Assembly: GCA_963846775.1 (NCBI GenBank)
Contig: CAWJXB010000006.1
Location: 1,798,001-1,862,000 of the forward strand
Origin: CAVYXA01 sp963846775
GTDB lineage: Bacteria; Verrucomicrobiota; Verrucomicrobiia; Chthoniobacterales; UBA10450
Reading direction: 5' to 3'
DNA: 64,000 bases
The position numbers and the translations under genes are program-made. Under the pieces are notes generated by a model, which searched no databases, was not told where the DNA came from, and was given only the letters and a program-made list of their open reading frames with translations. Each line of letters begins with the position of its first letter. The stretch's first letter is position 1. Positions 26,331-35,456 of this stretch are shown in pieces.

Positions 26331-26358
26331 ACAATAGAGCAGTCGTGCCCATTGTCAA
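26331..26358 (-). promoter_or_regulatory. Candidate sigma-70-type promoter of rplA
   Basis: Reading the minus strand: TTGACA, 16 bases, TATTGT, ending about 55 bp before the rplA start. The -35 is a perfect consensus and the -10 matches at four of six positions. It fits an operon that begins with rplA instead of rplK. Confidence 0.5.
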
Positions 26359-26451
26359 AACCATTCTTTAACTACGAATCAACACGAACGGACACCAATT
26401 GACGAGAGTCCTGTCCAGAAGTCATGCCGTAGTCTTCGCGACGGCGGATGG

Positions 26452-26508
26452 TGGTAAAACCGCTGCATTTTAGCCTTGCAAAACCGGTAACAATCCTGGT
26501 AAAACCAG
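26452..26508. repeat. Three GGTAAAACC-like units before the 26514 gene
   Basis: GGTAAAACCG (26452), GCAAAACCGG (26478) and GGTAAAACCA (26499) are spaced by about 20-26 bp immediately upstream of the start codon. They could be operator half-sites or a small tandem duplication. An upstream stretch ACTACGAATCAACACGAACGGACACCAATT (about 26372-26401) resembles one arm of the element at 45548-45765. Confidence 0.4.
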
Positions 26509-26513
26509 TCATT

Positions 26514-27380
26514 ATGAATCATCCCACTATCTATAAGTTGTCAATCTTAGCCATCGCTTTGCTCGCCGGGGTCATTCAAGCCTCAGCCCGGCCTGTCGAT
26601 TTCAGCGAACTGTCGCTGCTTGTGCGTGCGCAGGAGAGTGAAACCTCGATCAGACAGGAGGTGGCGCAGCGCAAACTCATGCATGCGTTAACGCCCCAAC
26701 AGGAAAGCAAACTCAAAGCCCAAGGCGCGAGCGATTCCCTCGTGCAAGCGCTACGCAATCCGAACCTCGTCATCCCGAAAGAAGAAGCGGTGAAGCTTGA
26801 AGCAGCGCGCGAGCCACACTCACGCACCGTCGCGCCGCTCGGCGCAGAATCGACAGCGCCGCAGACCGCGCCGGGCAAACTTTTCGTGTTCGACGTCGCG
26901 CTCGGGCATCCGATAAACTTGAGCCAGTGGGGTGGATACGATCATGAGCTGGCGTTTTATTCCTACCGTTGCGCCGGCGAAGATGTCATCGAGCCTGTCA
27001 TGATTGATAATCTCCGCACCGGCTCGGTCGTAAGTCGAAATATTCCGACCGGCGGACTCAGCGAAGATGAATATTTCGCGGAGGACAGTGGCTTATCGCG
27101 CGATTGGTCTCCCCATCAACGGTTCAGCGGCAACAACGGCCATCATTTCACGCCGTACGATGCCCGCGGGGGTATGCGCGACGATCGATTCAATTTCAGC
27201 GACACCGTTTCAGTCAGCTCACATTCTGCCTCGCGCACGCTGGCGATCGATTGGAGCAATCCCGTCACGGTCGAGGGTGTTCCCTATGCTTTGTATCCGG
27301 TATACGGCGCTGGCGGCGTCTCGCTCTACTACATCGGGGGTTCGAGCAGTTCAGTGAAGCTTGCGGTGGCAACGCACTAG
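26514..27380 (+). CDS. Exported protein of unknown function
   Basis: 288 residues from the ATG at 26514 (MNHPTIYK), with a signal peptide (LSILAIALLAGVIQASA) ending near residue 26. Then comes a helical part (about 30-90) with LTPQQESKLKAQGASDSLVQALRNP, a short motif often found in exported proteins of this lineage, an Ala/Pro linker and a C-terminal domain rich in Gly, Ser, Tyr and Asp (VFDVALGHPINLSQWGGYD, LYPVYGAGGVSLYYIGG). I recognise no enzyme motif. It is divergent from rplA and convergent with the amidohydrolase gene, the gap being filled by a palindromic repeat. Confidence 0.6.
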   Translation: MNHPTIYKLSILAIALLAGVIQASARPVDFSELSLLVRAQESETSIRQEVAQRKLMHALTPQQESKLKAQGASDSLVQALRNPNLVIPKEEAVKLEAAREPHSRTVAPLGAESTAPQTAPGKLFVFDVALGHPINLSQWGGYDHELAFYSYRCAGEDVIEPVMIDNLRTGSVVSRNIPTGGLSEDEYFAEDSGLSRDWSPHQRFSGNNGHHFTPYDARGGMRDDRFNFSDTVSVSSHSASRTLAIDWSNPVTVEGVPYALYPVYGAGGVSLYYIGGSSSSVKLAVATH

Positions 27381-27384
27381 GCCT

Positions 27385-27456
27385 TGTAACAGCGACGCTC
27401 ACCACCCTTCGGTCGCCGCGGCGACCTCCGGGGTGGCAAGCAGAGCGCCGCTACAG
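27385..27456. repeat. TGTAGCGGCG-family palindrome between convergent genes (copy 2)
   Basis: Occupies nearly the whole 78-bp gap between the stop codons at 27380 and 27459. It contains the strong inner hairpin CCACCC...GGTCGCCGCGGCGACC...GGGGTGG and ends CAGAGCGCCGCTACAG. Its position suggests it works as a bidirectional transcription terminator (inference). Confidence 0.7.
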
Positions 27457-27458
27457 GC

Positions 27459-28835
27459 TCAATCTGCCGGCTCGAGATACTCCTGATCGATTGTCGATGC
27501 TGCGGTGTTAGCCGCCACCGGGCCGTTGCGAATGATTTTGCCTTCTTTCATGACGAACGAGACGTGCTCGGTCGCGGTAATGTCGGCGGTCGGGTCACCG
27601 GGCATGGCGACGATGTCCGCCAGCTTGCCTTTCTCGAGAGTGCCAACTTTCTGGGTGATGCCAAAAAGATCGGCGGTTATCGCAGTGGCGGAGCGCAACG
27701 CTTCGATCGGTGACATGCCAAGATCGGTCATTAACTTGAATTCCTTTGCGTTCTGGCCGTGCGGAAAAACCGCGGCGTCTGTGCCGAACGAAATCTTGAT
27801 TCCCATCTTCACCGCGTTGCGGAACATTTCCGTGCGCGCAGCCGTTGCCGCTTTCGCTTTTTCCTGCAAGACCAGCGGATACTGACCGATTTTCGACATG
27901 ATGTATTCCGATGCCATGAGCGTCGGCGTGAGATACGTGCCTTTGGTTTTCATGAGCGCCAGCGTCTCCGGCTTCATGAACGAACCGTGTTCAATAGAAT
28001 CGACACCGGCGGCGATGGCGTCGCGTGCCGCTTGATCGCCATGACAATGCACGGCAACTTTCTTGCGCAACCGGTGCGATTCATCCACCAGTGCCGTCAC
28101 TTCCGCCGGAGTTAATTGCGGCGTGTCCACTTCATCCGCTAACGATAATACCCCGCCCGAGACCGCACCCTTGATCACATCCGCGCCATTTTTCACTTCG
28201 AAGCGAACGGCTTTTCGAATTTCCTCGGGTCCATCGGCGATGCCGTCCGTATAATCCGGTTCGCGTCCAAACAGGAAATCGCGGAAGCCGCCGGTCGGAT
28301 CGAAATGACCACCAGTCGCGCCGATTCCTTTTGTCGCCACCAGCATTCGCGGCCCGACGATCACGCCTTTGTTAATCGAGTTACGCAGCGCGACATCGAC
28401 AAACTCGCGACTCGCGACGAAACGGCTGCCGAGATCGCGCACGGTCGTGAAACCGGCTTCGACAGTCGCGCGCGCATAGGTCGTGGCTTTGATAGCCTGC
28501 TCCGAGACGTTCAGATCGAGCTCGTGCAATCGGCGCGTGTTGTAATCGCCGGAAAAATCGAGTGTCAAGTGCGTATGCCCATCCATGAATCCCGGGCAAA
28601 TCGTCGCGTCGCCGAAATCGATGACTTGCGCATCGCCCGGCGCCGACAAATTGCTCCCAACATCGACAATCTTGTCACCTTTCACGATGACGACGCCGTT
28701 TTGCACGAGCGCCTTCGATTTCCCGTCGAACATTCGCGCCGCCTTGAGCACGATGGTGGCCTGATCGGCCGCGCCAGCGATACTGGTCCACAAAACGATG
28801 GCGAATCCGATAATAAAAAATGATCTAATACGCAT
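27459..28835 (-). CDS. Exported metal-dependent amidohydrolase
   Basis: 458 residues with a signal peptide (MRIRSFFIIGFAIVLWTSIAGA). TIM-barrel amidohydrolase of the imidazolonepropionase/Xaa-Pro-dipeptidase-like group. Seen: DGHTHLTLDF (first metal histidines), HCHGDQAARDAIAAGVDSIEHGSF (further histidines), FGTDAAVFPHGQNAKEF (catalytic aspartate) and a C-terminal beta-sandwich (LEKGKLADIVAMPGDPTADI). Relatives hydrolyse dipeptides or cyclic amides in the periplasm; the substrate cannot be told. It stands alone between a repeat and a DUF2723 gene on the same strand. Confidence 0.85.
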   Translation of the reverse strand: MRIRSFFIIGFAIVLWTSIAGAADQATIVLKAARMFDGKSKALVQNGVVIVKGDKIVDVGSNLSAPGDAQVIDFGDATICPGFMDGHTHLTLDFSGDYNTRRLHELDLNVSEQAIKATTYARATVEAGFTTVRDLGSRFVASREFVDVALRNSINKGVIVGPRMLVATKGIGATGGHFDPTGGFRDFLFGREPDYTDGIADGPEEIRKAVRFEVKNGADVIKGAVSGGVLSLADEVDTPQLTPAEVTALVDESHRLRKKVAVHCHGDQAARDAIAAGVDSIEHGSFMKPETLALMKTKGTYLTPTLMASEYIMSKIGQYPLVLQEKAKAATAARTEMFRNAVKMGIKISFGTDAAVFPHGQNAKEFKLMTDLGMSPIEALRSATAITADLFGITQKVGTLEKGKLADIVAMPGDPTADITATEHVSFVMKEGKIIRNGPVAANTAASTIDQEYLEPAD

Positions 28836-28920
28836 TGTGTCGGTTTAGGAATTAATTGCCCCGGTTGCAAGCCCGAACCTCATCTCCAAGGGACTTAACG
28901 CAGGAGCCCCGGTTCTCTGT

Positions 28921-30987
28921 TTAATGTTCTTGTCGGAGTTTCGCGGCGCATTCCTCCAGCCCTTCTTGCGCCGGATCGAGTCCGGGGCTGAGCGCGAGCG
29001 CTTCCCGAAAAGCAGCCATCGCTCGGTCGTACTGTTTGAAAAACACGAGATACCGTCCGCGATTGACCAACATGCTGGTATAGCTCGGCAGGACCTTCAG
29101 GTTTATCACGTCATCTTTTTCAAAGGACAAGGTCCCATCAGCCAGGCCGCGGGTTTGGAGATGCCAGTCAGATGGATCGTGAAAATCCCGGTCTGTGACG
29201 AGGTCAAAAACCAGTCCTTCCGGCACAGCTTGATAGGCCTTCGTGAGCCAGTTGGTCACATCACCATTTTGTGTCTCCCGGGAGATCAAGTCATTCGTCA
29301 TGTAAGCCGGCGCCAGCCTCATTTCGTTCCGCACCATCGACTGGATCATCTCCAGAAAAGCCGTATTGATCCTCAGAGTGAGCTCCCTGTCCCGGGTATA
29401 TGCTGCCGGATCCCGTTCCCATTCTTTCAGCTCTTGAACAAATGCATCAACCTTCTCGCGCGAACGCTCGAGTAAACCCGGATACGCGCGTCTCAGATAA
29501 TCGAAATACCACGACCGGCGCAAGAGATTAACATCGACAACTTTTACGTCAGGCCGGCGCTGTTCGATCTGCTGGAGGTAGAAAGCCGGCGACGCGACCT
29601 GCCAGTCTTGAGTGAGTAAAAGCCCGTTAGGAGCAATCGAGGTGAAGATGTTGTCGAGGTAATCGTGCGCAAGCCAGTAATGTCTGTGATTATTAAAAGG
29701 CCAGTTGCCGATGAACGCGATCGCAGGCGCGACCAGCACAATCATTGTCGTTGTTAGATACCGTCTCGCCGGCGCTGCGGAGCTGGAAACAATCCACTGA
29801 ATTAGCCAACGAAGGCCAAACCCCGAGGCGATCGCGATCGCGATAAACGTCGGCAGGTAGTACGCGTCTTTGTCCTCCGCGATTTCGTAGCTGAGGTTGT
29901 ACGCGAGACTGGCCAGGACGATAACCAGAAGAAACCAGAAAGCGGTGCGGTCGGTTTTGAAGGCGCGAGCAAACCCTGCAAAAGCCAAGGCAAGCGGCAG
30001 CGGCAGCCACCAGGCGCTGAATTCCCGCAGCGCCATCGTGAGGAATTGAACAAATTGCTCGCCCATCCTGCTCGGCGTAAACGAGAGAAAGACCTGATAC
30101 TGCCGTCCCGTGATGTGCCACCATATTTCCTGCAACGAAGTTGGCTTGCCCCAGTTAATCGCAGGCGAACCTGAAGCCGCTAACGGCAGATAGCTGTATA
30201 CCGCTACCAAGCCGACGATTGAAATGAGCGCGGCATAGATAAGCCGTTTGCTCATGAAGAACCGCATACCTTCGGTCCGGTAAACGATCACCGCGATGGC
30301 AAAAAGAGTCAGTCCGACTGTGACGTGATGATCGCCGAGCGCGAGCCCAAACACGAACGCAGCGAGGTAGAGAAGGAAGTCGTGACTAGTTGTTAGCGGA
30401 ATGCCTTGACTAACGGCGCGTTGTCGATCTGCAACGATGCATCGCCGCCACCGAAGCATCAGGAAAAAGATAACCAGGATCAGCAGCGTGTTCAGCGCAT
30501 AAACTTCGGTGATCGTCGCGTAAAACCACAGTGTCCGCGAGAACGCCATTAGCAAACCCGCGCCCAAAGCAGGCGCCAGGACCGAAAGTCCGGTTGTCGA
30601 ATCGTCTGCGGTTTTTCGCCGCTGCGCACTCTTTTTTGTTCGCTTTGGCCGGGCGAGATACAAACCGGTGATCATTAATTCTGCCACAACGAGAGCCGCC
30701 ATGGCAGACGCAAGCGCGGCAAACAACGCGGAAGAAAAATTGACGCGCACGGCGATACTTCCGAAGGGGACGAGCGATGCGAGGTGGGCCAGCATCACCC
30801 ACAAAGGGAAGCCGGGTGGATGCGCAACTCCCAGGCCGTGCGCAACCAGAATCAGCTCTCCGCTATCGACCAGAGTGACTGTCGGAGCGAGCGTCCAGCT
30901 ATACAGGAGCAGCGCTGCAACGAACACGAACCCGGCGCAGAGCAGGCTGGCCAGCGAAGACGGAGTTGTTTCTCCATTCGTTCTCAA
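28921..30987 (-). CDS. DUF2723 membrane protein with C-terminal TPR-like repeat (copy 1)
   Basis: 688 residues with about a dozen membrane segments in the first two thirds. The N-terminal signature DSGELILVAHGLGVAHPPGFPLWVMLAHL is typical of DUF2723 proteins, which resemble protein O-mannosyltransferases (GT-C fold); the conserved aspartate/glutamate is in the first outer loop. The C-terminal part is soluble and ends with a TPR-like unit (YDRAMAAFREALALSPGLDPA). A role as lipid-linked-sugar-dependent glycosyltransferase is inferred from the fold only. A paralogue lies at 42227-44062. Confidence 0.8.
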   Translation of the reverse strand: MRTNGETTPSSLASLLCAGFVFVAALLLYSWTLAPTVTLVDSGELILVAHGLGVAHPPGFPLWVMLAHLASLVPFGSIAVRVNFSSALFAALASAMAALVVAELMITGLYLARPKRTKKSAQRRKTADDSTTGLSVLAPALGAGLLMAFSRTLWFYATITEVYALNTLLILVIFFLMLRWRRCIVADRQRAVSQGIPLTTSHDFLLYLAAFVFGLALGDHHVTVGLTLFAIAVIVYRTEGMRFFMSKRLIYAALISIVGLVAVYSYLPLAASGSPAINWGKPTSLQEIWWHITGRQYQVFLSFTPSRMGEQFVQFLTMALREFSAWWLPLPLALAFAGFARAFKTDRTAFWFLLVIVLASLAYNLSYEIAEDKDAYYLPTFIAIAIASGFGLRWLIQWIVSSSAAPARRYLTTTMIVLVAPAIAFIGNWPFNNHRHYWLAHDYLDNIFTSIAPNGLLLTQDWQVASPAFYLQQIEQRRPDVKVVDVNLLRRSWYFDYLRRAYPGLLERSREKVDAFVQELKEWERDPAAYTRDRELTLRINTAFLEMIQSMVRNEMRLAPAYMTNDLISRETQNGDVTNWLTKAYQAVPEGLVFDLVTDRDFHDPSDWHLQTRGLADGTLSFEKDDVINLKVLPSYTSMLVNRGRYLVFFKQYDRAMAAFREALALSPGLDPAQEGLEECAAKLRQEH

Positions 30988-31185
30988 TGTTCGTAGGCGT
31001 AAATTGTAGGTCCGCTGTCCTCAGCGGAAATCCGGCGAGCGATCAGGCACAGACATCTTGCGCTGAGACAGCGCTCAATAGTAGCAGAAATTGGATGTCG
31101 AGCGCTCCACTCTCGAGGGAACCGGCAAGCGAGACGCAATGACGGATGCTTTGCAAGCGGGACGCATGCACTACCTTGGGCAACC
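30988..31185. other. Divergent intergenic region with repeats
   Basis: 198 bp between the DUF2723 and GT9 starts. Contains the hairpin TCCGCTGTCCTCAGCGGA (about 31011-31028) and a direct repeat GCAAGCGAGACGCAATGAC / GCAAGCGGGACGCATGCAC (about 31128-31171). The promoters of both genes must lie here, but I see no convincing -35/-10 pair. Confidence 0.45.
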
Positions 31186-32199
31186 GTGAACATTTTGCTG
31201 CTCCAACTAAAACGGATCGGAGACCTGATTTTGACCACGCCCGCGATTGACGCGGTGCGGAAAAAATTTCCGGCGGCGCGGATCACGCTCGCCGTGGCGA
31301 GTGAATGCCGCGACCTGGCTCCGGCCATTTCGAACGGAGATGGGCTTTTGATTGTGCGCCGGAACTGGCGCGACATCCCGATTTTCCTTTCTGTCGCCAT
31401 GCACCGGTTCGAGTTTTGCGTGGATTTCACGCGCAACGATCGCTCGGCTGTTCTGGCGTATTTGTCACGCGCGAAGAAACGGGTCGCCGCGTACCGGCCG
31501 CATGGCGAACCGGAGGCGCGCACCCGCGTTTACACCGATTTCACCGAACGGATGGGCAGCTTGCACACGATTGATTATCACCTCGCATTGCTGCGGCCGC
31601 TTGGAATCGAAGACTCGCCCACCAGGGTGCATCTTGATCTCCCGTTGTCAGCGCAGCGCAAGGCACAAGCGCTTCTCCGCGAGATGAAGATTGCGAATCG
31701 ATTCATCATTTTTCATCCCGGCGCAGCACGCGCGGAAAAATTTTGGGAAATCGAACGGTGGGCTGATTTGATCAATCGAGCGCGACCAAAGATCGACATC
31801 GTCCTGACCGGGACTCGCACGGAGTTGGAGCAAGAGCAGATTCGGCAGATTAAAGCGAAACTGCGCGAGCCGGTCGTCGATCTGAGCGGCCGGACAGACC
31901 TGCTCACATTCGCTGCGCTCATCGCGCAGGCGCGTCTGCTGGTCACGGTCGATTCTGCGGCGATGCATTTCGCCGCCGCTACCCAAACGCCGCAGGTTGT
32001 CCTGTTCGGCCCAACAAATCCATTCCATTGGCGGCCACGTGAAAGTCCCGCATTGATTTTACAGGGAGGATCGAAAACCCCGGTCAACCAGTTCGAGTCG
32101 CGACAGGAGCGGCTGCCGATGAAGCAAATCTCGACGGAACAAGTGATCGATGCTATGAATTGCCTTCTGTCTGCGCCGGCAGCGACGCCAGTTTCATGA
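31186..32199 (+). CDS. Glycosyltransferase family 9 (heptosyltransferase-like)
   Basis: 337 residues, GTG start. Seen: NILLLQLKRIGDLILTTPAIDAVRKKFP at the N-terminus, FHPGAARAEKFWEIERWADLI, VLTGTRTELEQ, DLSGRTDLLTFAALIAQARLLVTVDSAAMHFAAATQTPQVVLFGPTNPFHWRP: the full set of GT9/ADP-heptose:LPS heptosyltransferase motifs. It adds a heptose or related sugar to the lipopolysaccharide core on the cytoplasmic face. Its stop lies 4 bp before the MsbA-like exporter, a strong operon link with lipid A/LPS export. Confidence 0.9.
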   Translation: MNILLLQLKRIGDLILTTPAIDAVRKKFPAARITLAVASECRDLAPAISNGDGLLIVRRNWRDIPIFLSVAMHRFEFCVDFTRNDRSAVLAYLSRAKKRVAAYRPHGEPEARTRVYTDFTERMGSLHTIDYHLALLRPLGIEDSPTRVHLDLPLSAQRKAQALLREMKIANRFIIFHPGAARAEKFWEIERWADLINRARPKIDIVLTGTRTELEQEQIRQIKAKLREPVVDLSGRTDLLTFAALIAQARLLVTVDSAAMHFAAATQTPQVVLFGPTNPFHWRPRESPALILQGGSKTPVNQFESRQERLPMKQISTEQVIDAMNCLLSAPAATPVS

Positions 32200-32203
32200 G
32201 CTC

Positions 32204-34078
32204 ATGAGCGAGGGAAAGGCCAAAAAATCCAAGCCAAATCTGTGGCAAGTGATCCGACAGGCGTTCGGGCCGTACAAGCGGCTTTTTACTTACGTGATGC
32301 CGTACAAGTGGCGCTTCATTTTGGGCTTGGGTTTTGGCGTTGCCTTCGGCCTGGTCAATTCTTTTTTCCCACTCGCGGTTGCCAGGGTTACCAACTTTAT
32401 CTTCCATGGCTCGGCACCGAACCTGTCGGCCTTGAGGTCTCACCCGGACCTGCTCAATCACGGTCCGAAGATCAATTCCATTGCCCTGGTCTGTCTATCC
32501 ATTCCTGCGATCATGACCGTGCGCAGTCTGTTCGATTATCTCAACACCTACTACATGCAATGGGTCAGCAACAAAGTTGTGACCGATATTCGCTCTCAAC
32601 TCTTCAGCAAGATGGTGCGGCATTCGATGGATTTCTTTAACAAGACGCGGGCCGGTTTCCTCATGTCTCGCATCACCAATGACACCCGGGCCATGCAGAT
32701 GGCCCTTGCCATCGTCAGCAGTGATCTTTTCAAGCAACCGATTGCCATAGTAGGTGGAGTCACGGTTTTGCTCCTGATGGATTGGAAGTTTACCGTGGTA
32801 ACGCTGGTTCTCTTTCCAATTTGCATGTTGCCAATCCGCATCTATGGCCGGCGAGCGCGGGGAGCAATGGAAGGGCAGCAGGAAGAAATGGGGCAAATGG
32901 TCGTTACGATGCAGGAGACTTTCGCCGGCATTCGGGTGATCAAATCTTTTAGCCGTGAACAGCATCAGGAAGACTCGTTTCGACGGAGCAACCAGGTCCA
33001 GTTTAGCCAAATGATGCGAATCATCCGATCGACGGAATCGGTTGGCCCATTGGTTGAAACAATCGCTGCCTCCGGAGTAGGCCTGGCGTTGCTCTACGTT
33101 TACGCCGTAAACCTGAGCGCGGGCCGCTTTTTTGGACTGATCTCGGGCATTTTCCTTCTCTATAACCCGATCAAGACTCTGAGCAGAATCCACATCATCA
33201 TGCAGCGGTCCATTATGGCGACCAGCGAGATCTTTCGGATTTTGGATTCCGAACCCACGGTAACAGACAGCCCCGACGCGATAGAATTGAAATCGTGCGG
33301 TGGTCTGATCGAGTTCGACCGCGTTACATTTCGTTATTCAACAGGTAAGACCAACGCGATCACCGATCTCAGCCTGCGAATTGAGCCCGGGAAGAGCTAC
33401 GCGCTGGTCGGCGCGAGTGGTGCGGGCAAATCGACCGTGCTGTCGCTTATTCTTCGCCTGTACGACCCGAACCGCGGTGTGGTTAAGATCGACGGATACG
33501 ATTTGCGGAAGTTGACGCAAAAATCGTTGCGCGACCAAATCGGACTCGTTAGCCAGGACACGTTCCTGTTTCACGACACCATCTTTAGCAACATTCTGTT
33601 TGGCCGGCTGGATGCCACGCCAGAAGAAGTTTATGCCGCCGCGCAAACCGCCTACGCGCACGACTTCATCATGGCCCAGCCGAAAGGGTACGATACCGTG
33701 GTCGGTGACAAGGGATGCTTGCTCTCCGGCGGACAGCAGCAGCGCCTCGCCATCGCCCGTGCCCTGCTAAAGAACGCGCCGATTCTCCTGCTCGACGAAG
33801 CGACGTCCTCTCTCGATTCGGAATCGGAGAAGCAAATTCAAGAGGCGCTGGAGCGACTCTCCCAAGGCCGAACCGTGATCGCGATCGCGCACCGGCTATC
33901 GACGATTTTATCCGCCGACCGGATTGTCGTCATGCATCAGGGGCGCATCAAAGAGATCGGCACCCACGCCGAACTGATGCAGAAATCTGGACATTATCGG
34001 AAACTGTATGACATGCAGTTCCATGGTCTCGACGAGCCGGCGACCAAATCGGAAGTGCTCGTGAATGCGCTCGTATAG
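32204..34078 (+). CDS. MsbA-like ABC exporter (lipid A/LPS flippase candidate)
   Basis: 624 residues: an ABC type-1 membrane domain with six segments (about 30-330) fused to an ATPase domain. Seen: Walker A GASGAGKSTVLS, Q-loop SQDTFLF, signature LLSGGQQQRLAIARALL, Walker B ILLLDEATSSLD and switch histidine AIAHRLST. A homodimeric exporter. Co-transcription with a GT9 heptosyltransferase points to flipping of lipid A-core, as MsbA does, but drug or lipid export by a related family cannot be excluded. A 27-bp palindrome follows the stop codon. Confidence 0.88.
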   Translation: MSEGKAKKSKPNLWQVIRQAFGPYKRLFTYVMPYKWRFILGLGFGVAFGLVNSFFPLAVARVTNFIFHGSAPNLSALRSHPDLLNHGPKINSIALVCLSIPAIMTVRSLFDYLNTYYMQWVSNKVVTDIRSQLFSKMVRHSMDFFNKTRAGFLMSRITNDTRAMQMALAIVSSDLFKQPIAIVGGVTVLLLMDWKFTVVTLVLFPICMLPIRIYGRRARGAMEGQQEEMGQMVVTMQETFAGIRVIKSFSREQHQEDSFRRSNQVQFSQMMRIIRSTESVGPLVETIAASGVGLALLYVYAVNLSAGRFFGLISGIFLLYNPIKTLSRIHIIMQRSIMATSEIFRILDSEPTVTDSPDAIELKSCGGLIEFDRVTFRYSTGKTNAITDLSLRIEPGKSYALVGASGAGKSTVLSLILRLYDPNRGVVKIDGYDLRKLTQKSLRDQIGLVSQDTFLFHDTIFSNILFGRLDATPEEVYAAAQTAYAHDFIMAQPKGYDTVVGDKGCLLSGGQQQRLAIARALLKNAPILLLDEATSSLDSESEKQIQEALERLSQGRTVIAIAHRLSTILSADRIVVMHQGRIKEIGTHAELMQKSGHYRKLYDMQFHGLDEPATKSEVLVNALV

Positions 34079-34096
34079 CGCACACTGTGAGAGAAC

Positions 34097-34124
34097 TTAG
34101 GGGAAGCTGTCAGTTTCCCCTACA
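34097..34124. repeat. GGGGAAGCTGTCAG palindrome (second copy)
   Basis: TTAGGGGAAGCTGTCAGTTTCCCCTACA: short hairpin of the same family as 497-557. It lies between the convergent ABC exporter and DUF1802 genes and provides the last codons of the latter, where it could act as a shared terminator. Confidence 0.7.
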
Positions 34125-34661
34125 GATCGCTGCGGCAAAGGCGCAACGATTACGCTCATGCTCATCCTCACTTAGCACCGGATGCAGTTGCAAATTCTCC
34201 CGCGGTCCAGGCAAATTTACCCAGGATCGACAACCTCCGTACTTTTTCTCGCAGGGAATTGTCCAGACCGGTTCGACCCGAAATACGCGCACAAAAGCAA
34301 CGTGAATTCCCGGCGCGCGATCGTCTTCAAATCGTTCCTGCACCACTTCTCGCTGCAAAATATGAAGGGATTCCAGCGCCTCCGCTACGGGCCACGACCG
34401 AATTACCCGCATCTCTTCGATTCGCGAAAAATATTTGAGGTTGATCTCCGACTCATCCTGCTCCGGAACTACGATGTCGATCTGGCGAACTTTTTCGAGC
34501 TGTTCGTGAAAGTGTGTCGGGAAAAGAAAGAATTCACCCTGCTGGAAACTGAATCCTGCGCGGCCCTCGGCGATTCCGCCCTTGCGCAGAATGATCGATT
34601 GCAATCCCCGCCCGAGTGCTTCGCACACCACCGACCATTCCTTGAATCCAACGCTTTTCAT
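34110..34661 (-). CDS. DUF1802 family protein
   Basis: 183 residues. The opening SVGFKEWSVVCEALGRGLQSIILRKGGIAEGR with FSFQQGEFFLFPTHFHEQ is the hallmark of DUF1802, a family of small bacterial and cyanobacterial proteins with no settled function. A later segment (WPVAEALESLHILQREVVQERFE) matches the family's helical end. The C-terminus runs into the palindromic repeat, so the last residues are probably not native. It is divergent from the PHP-domain gene; the starts are 29 bp apart. Confidence 0.8.
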   Translation of the reverse strand: MKSVGFKEWSVVCEALGRGLQSIILRKGGIAEGRAGFSFQQGEFFLFPTHFHEQLEKVRQIDIVVPEQDESEINLKYFSRIEEMRVIRSWPVAEALESLHILQREVVQERFEDDRAPGIHVAFVRVFRVEPVWTIPCEKKYGGCRSWVNLPGPRENLQLHPVLSEDEHERNRCAFAAAICRGN

Positions 34662-34690
34662 TTCGTCGCAGCCAAACTACCTTGCCCAAA

Positions 34691-35428
34691 ATGGCGTTCA
34701 ATTTCGATCTGCATTGCCACTCGTTTTTCTCGGGAGACGGTGTCTCCAGTCCGGAAGATTTGATCGCGGCGGCGCGCGCCAAAGGTCTGCACGGCATCGC
34801 CATTACCGATCACAACACCTGCGATGCGGTCACTTACCTTCTCGAAAAAGGTCTGATGCGTCTCGACGGGCAACCGGTCGATGGTTTCCTCGTTTTGCCC
34901 GGCGTCGAAGTCACTACCTCCGATGGCCACCTTCTGTGCATCGGCGCCGAGCTCCCTTATTTGAAAGGCAAACCGGCGCGTGAAGTCTGCGACATCATCC
35001 ACCAGCGCGGCGGTCTCGCGATTCCGCCGCATCCGTACGACCTATTTCGCGCGGGAATTCGGCTCGCGACATTGGAAACATTGCCGATCGACGCGATCGA
35101 AGTTTTCAACGCCGCCACCACTTTGCGCCGGTACAATCGTTATGCATTCAAGTATGCCCAGATCCGCGGTTTGCCCATGACCGCGGCCAGCGACGCTCAT
35201 CACGCCGCCGCCGTCGGCACCGCCTACACCATCCTGAATGCGGACGATTTTTCGGTGAAAGGAATTCTCGCTCAGATTTTGAAAAGTAACGAGCTCAACC
35301 AAAAATATCTCACCCCGCGCGACAGCCTTCGCAAAACTTGGAACAACTGGCTACGCCTCCGTCGCCGCAAGAGAGTTCCCGAACTCGCCGCGAAAGATGG
35401 TGGCAACGGCCCGCGTAATTCCGATTGA
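34691..35428 (+). CDS. PHP-domain metal-dependent phosphoesterase
   Basis: 245 residues from the ATG at 34691; an in-frame TTG lies three codons earlier. Seen: the PHP motifs FDLHCHSFFSGDG (HxH), IAITDHNTC, LPGVEVTTSDGHLL, IPPHPYD, AIEVFNAAT and ASDAHHAAAVG, which supply the histidines and acidic residues of the trinuclear metal site. It is a stand-alone PHP protein, like the nucleotide or sugar-phosphate phosphatases of this superfamily. The substrate is unknown. The next gene (DUF1330) starts 28 bp later on the same strand. Confidence 0.88.
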   Translation: MAFNFDLHCHSFFSGDGVSSPEDLIAAARAKGLHGIAITDHNTCDAVTYLLEKGLMRLDGQPVDGFLVLPGVEVTTSDGHLLCIGAELPYLKGKPAREVCDIIHQRGGLAIPPHPYDLFRAGIRLATLETLPIDAIEVFNAATTLRRYNRYAFKYAQIRGLPMTAASDAHHAAAVGTAYTILNADDFSVKGILAQILKSNELNQKYLTPRDSLRKTWNNWLRLRRRKRVPELAAKDGGNGPRNSD

Positions 35429-35456
35429 ACGATTAACAATTCCTGCTTCAACGCAC

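Noticed and set aside
34182..34763. 193-codon plus-strand frame over the DUF1802 region
   Set aside because: The minus-strand frame carries the clear DUF1802 signature.
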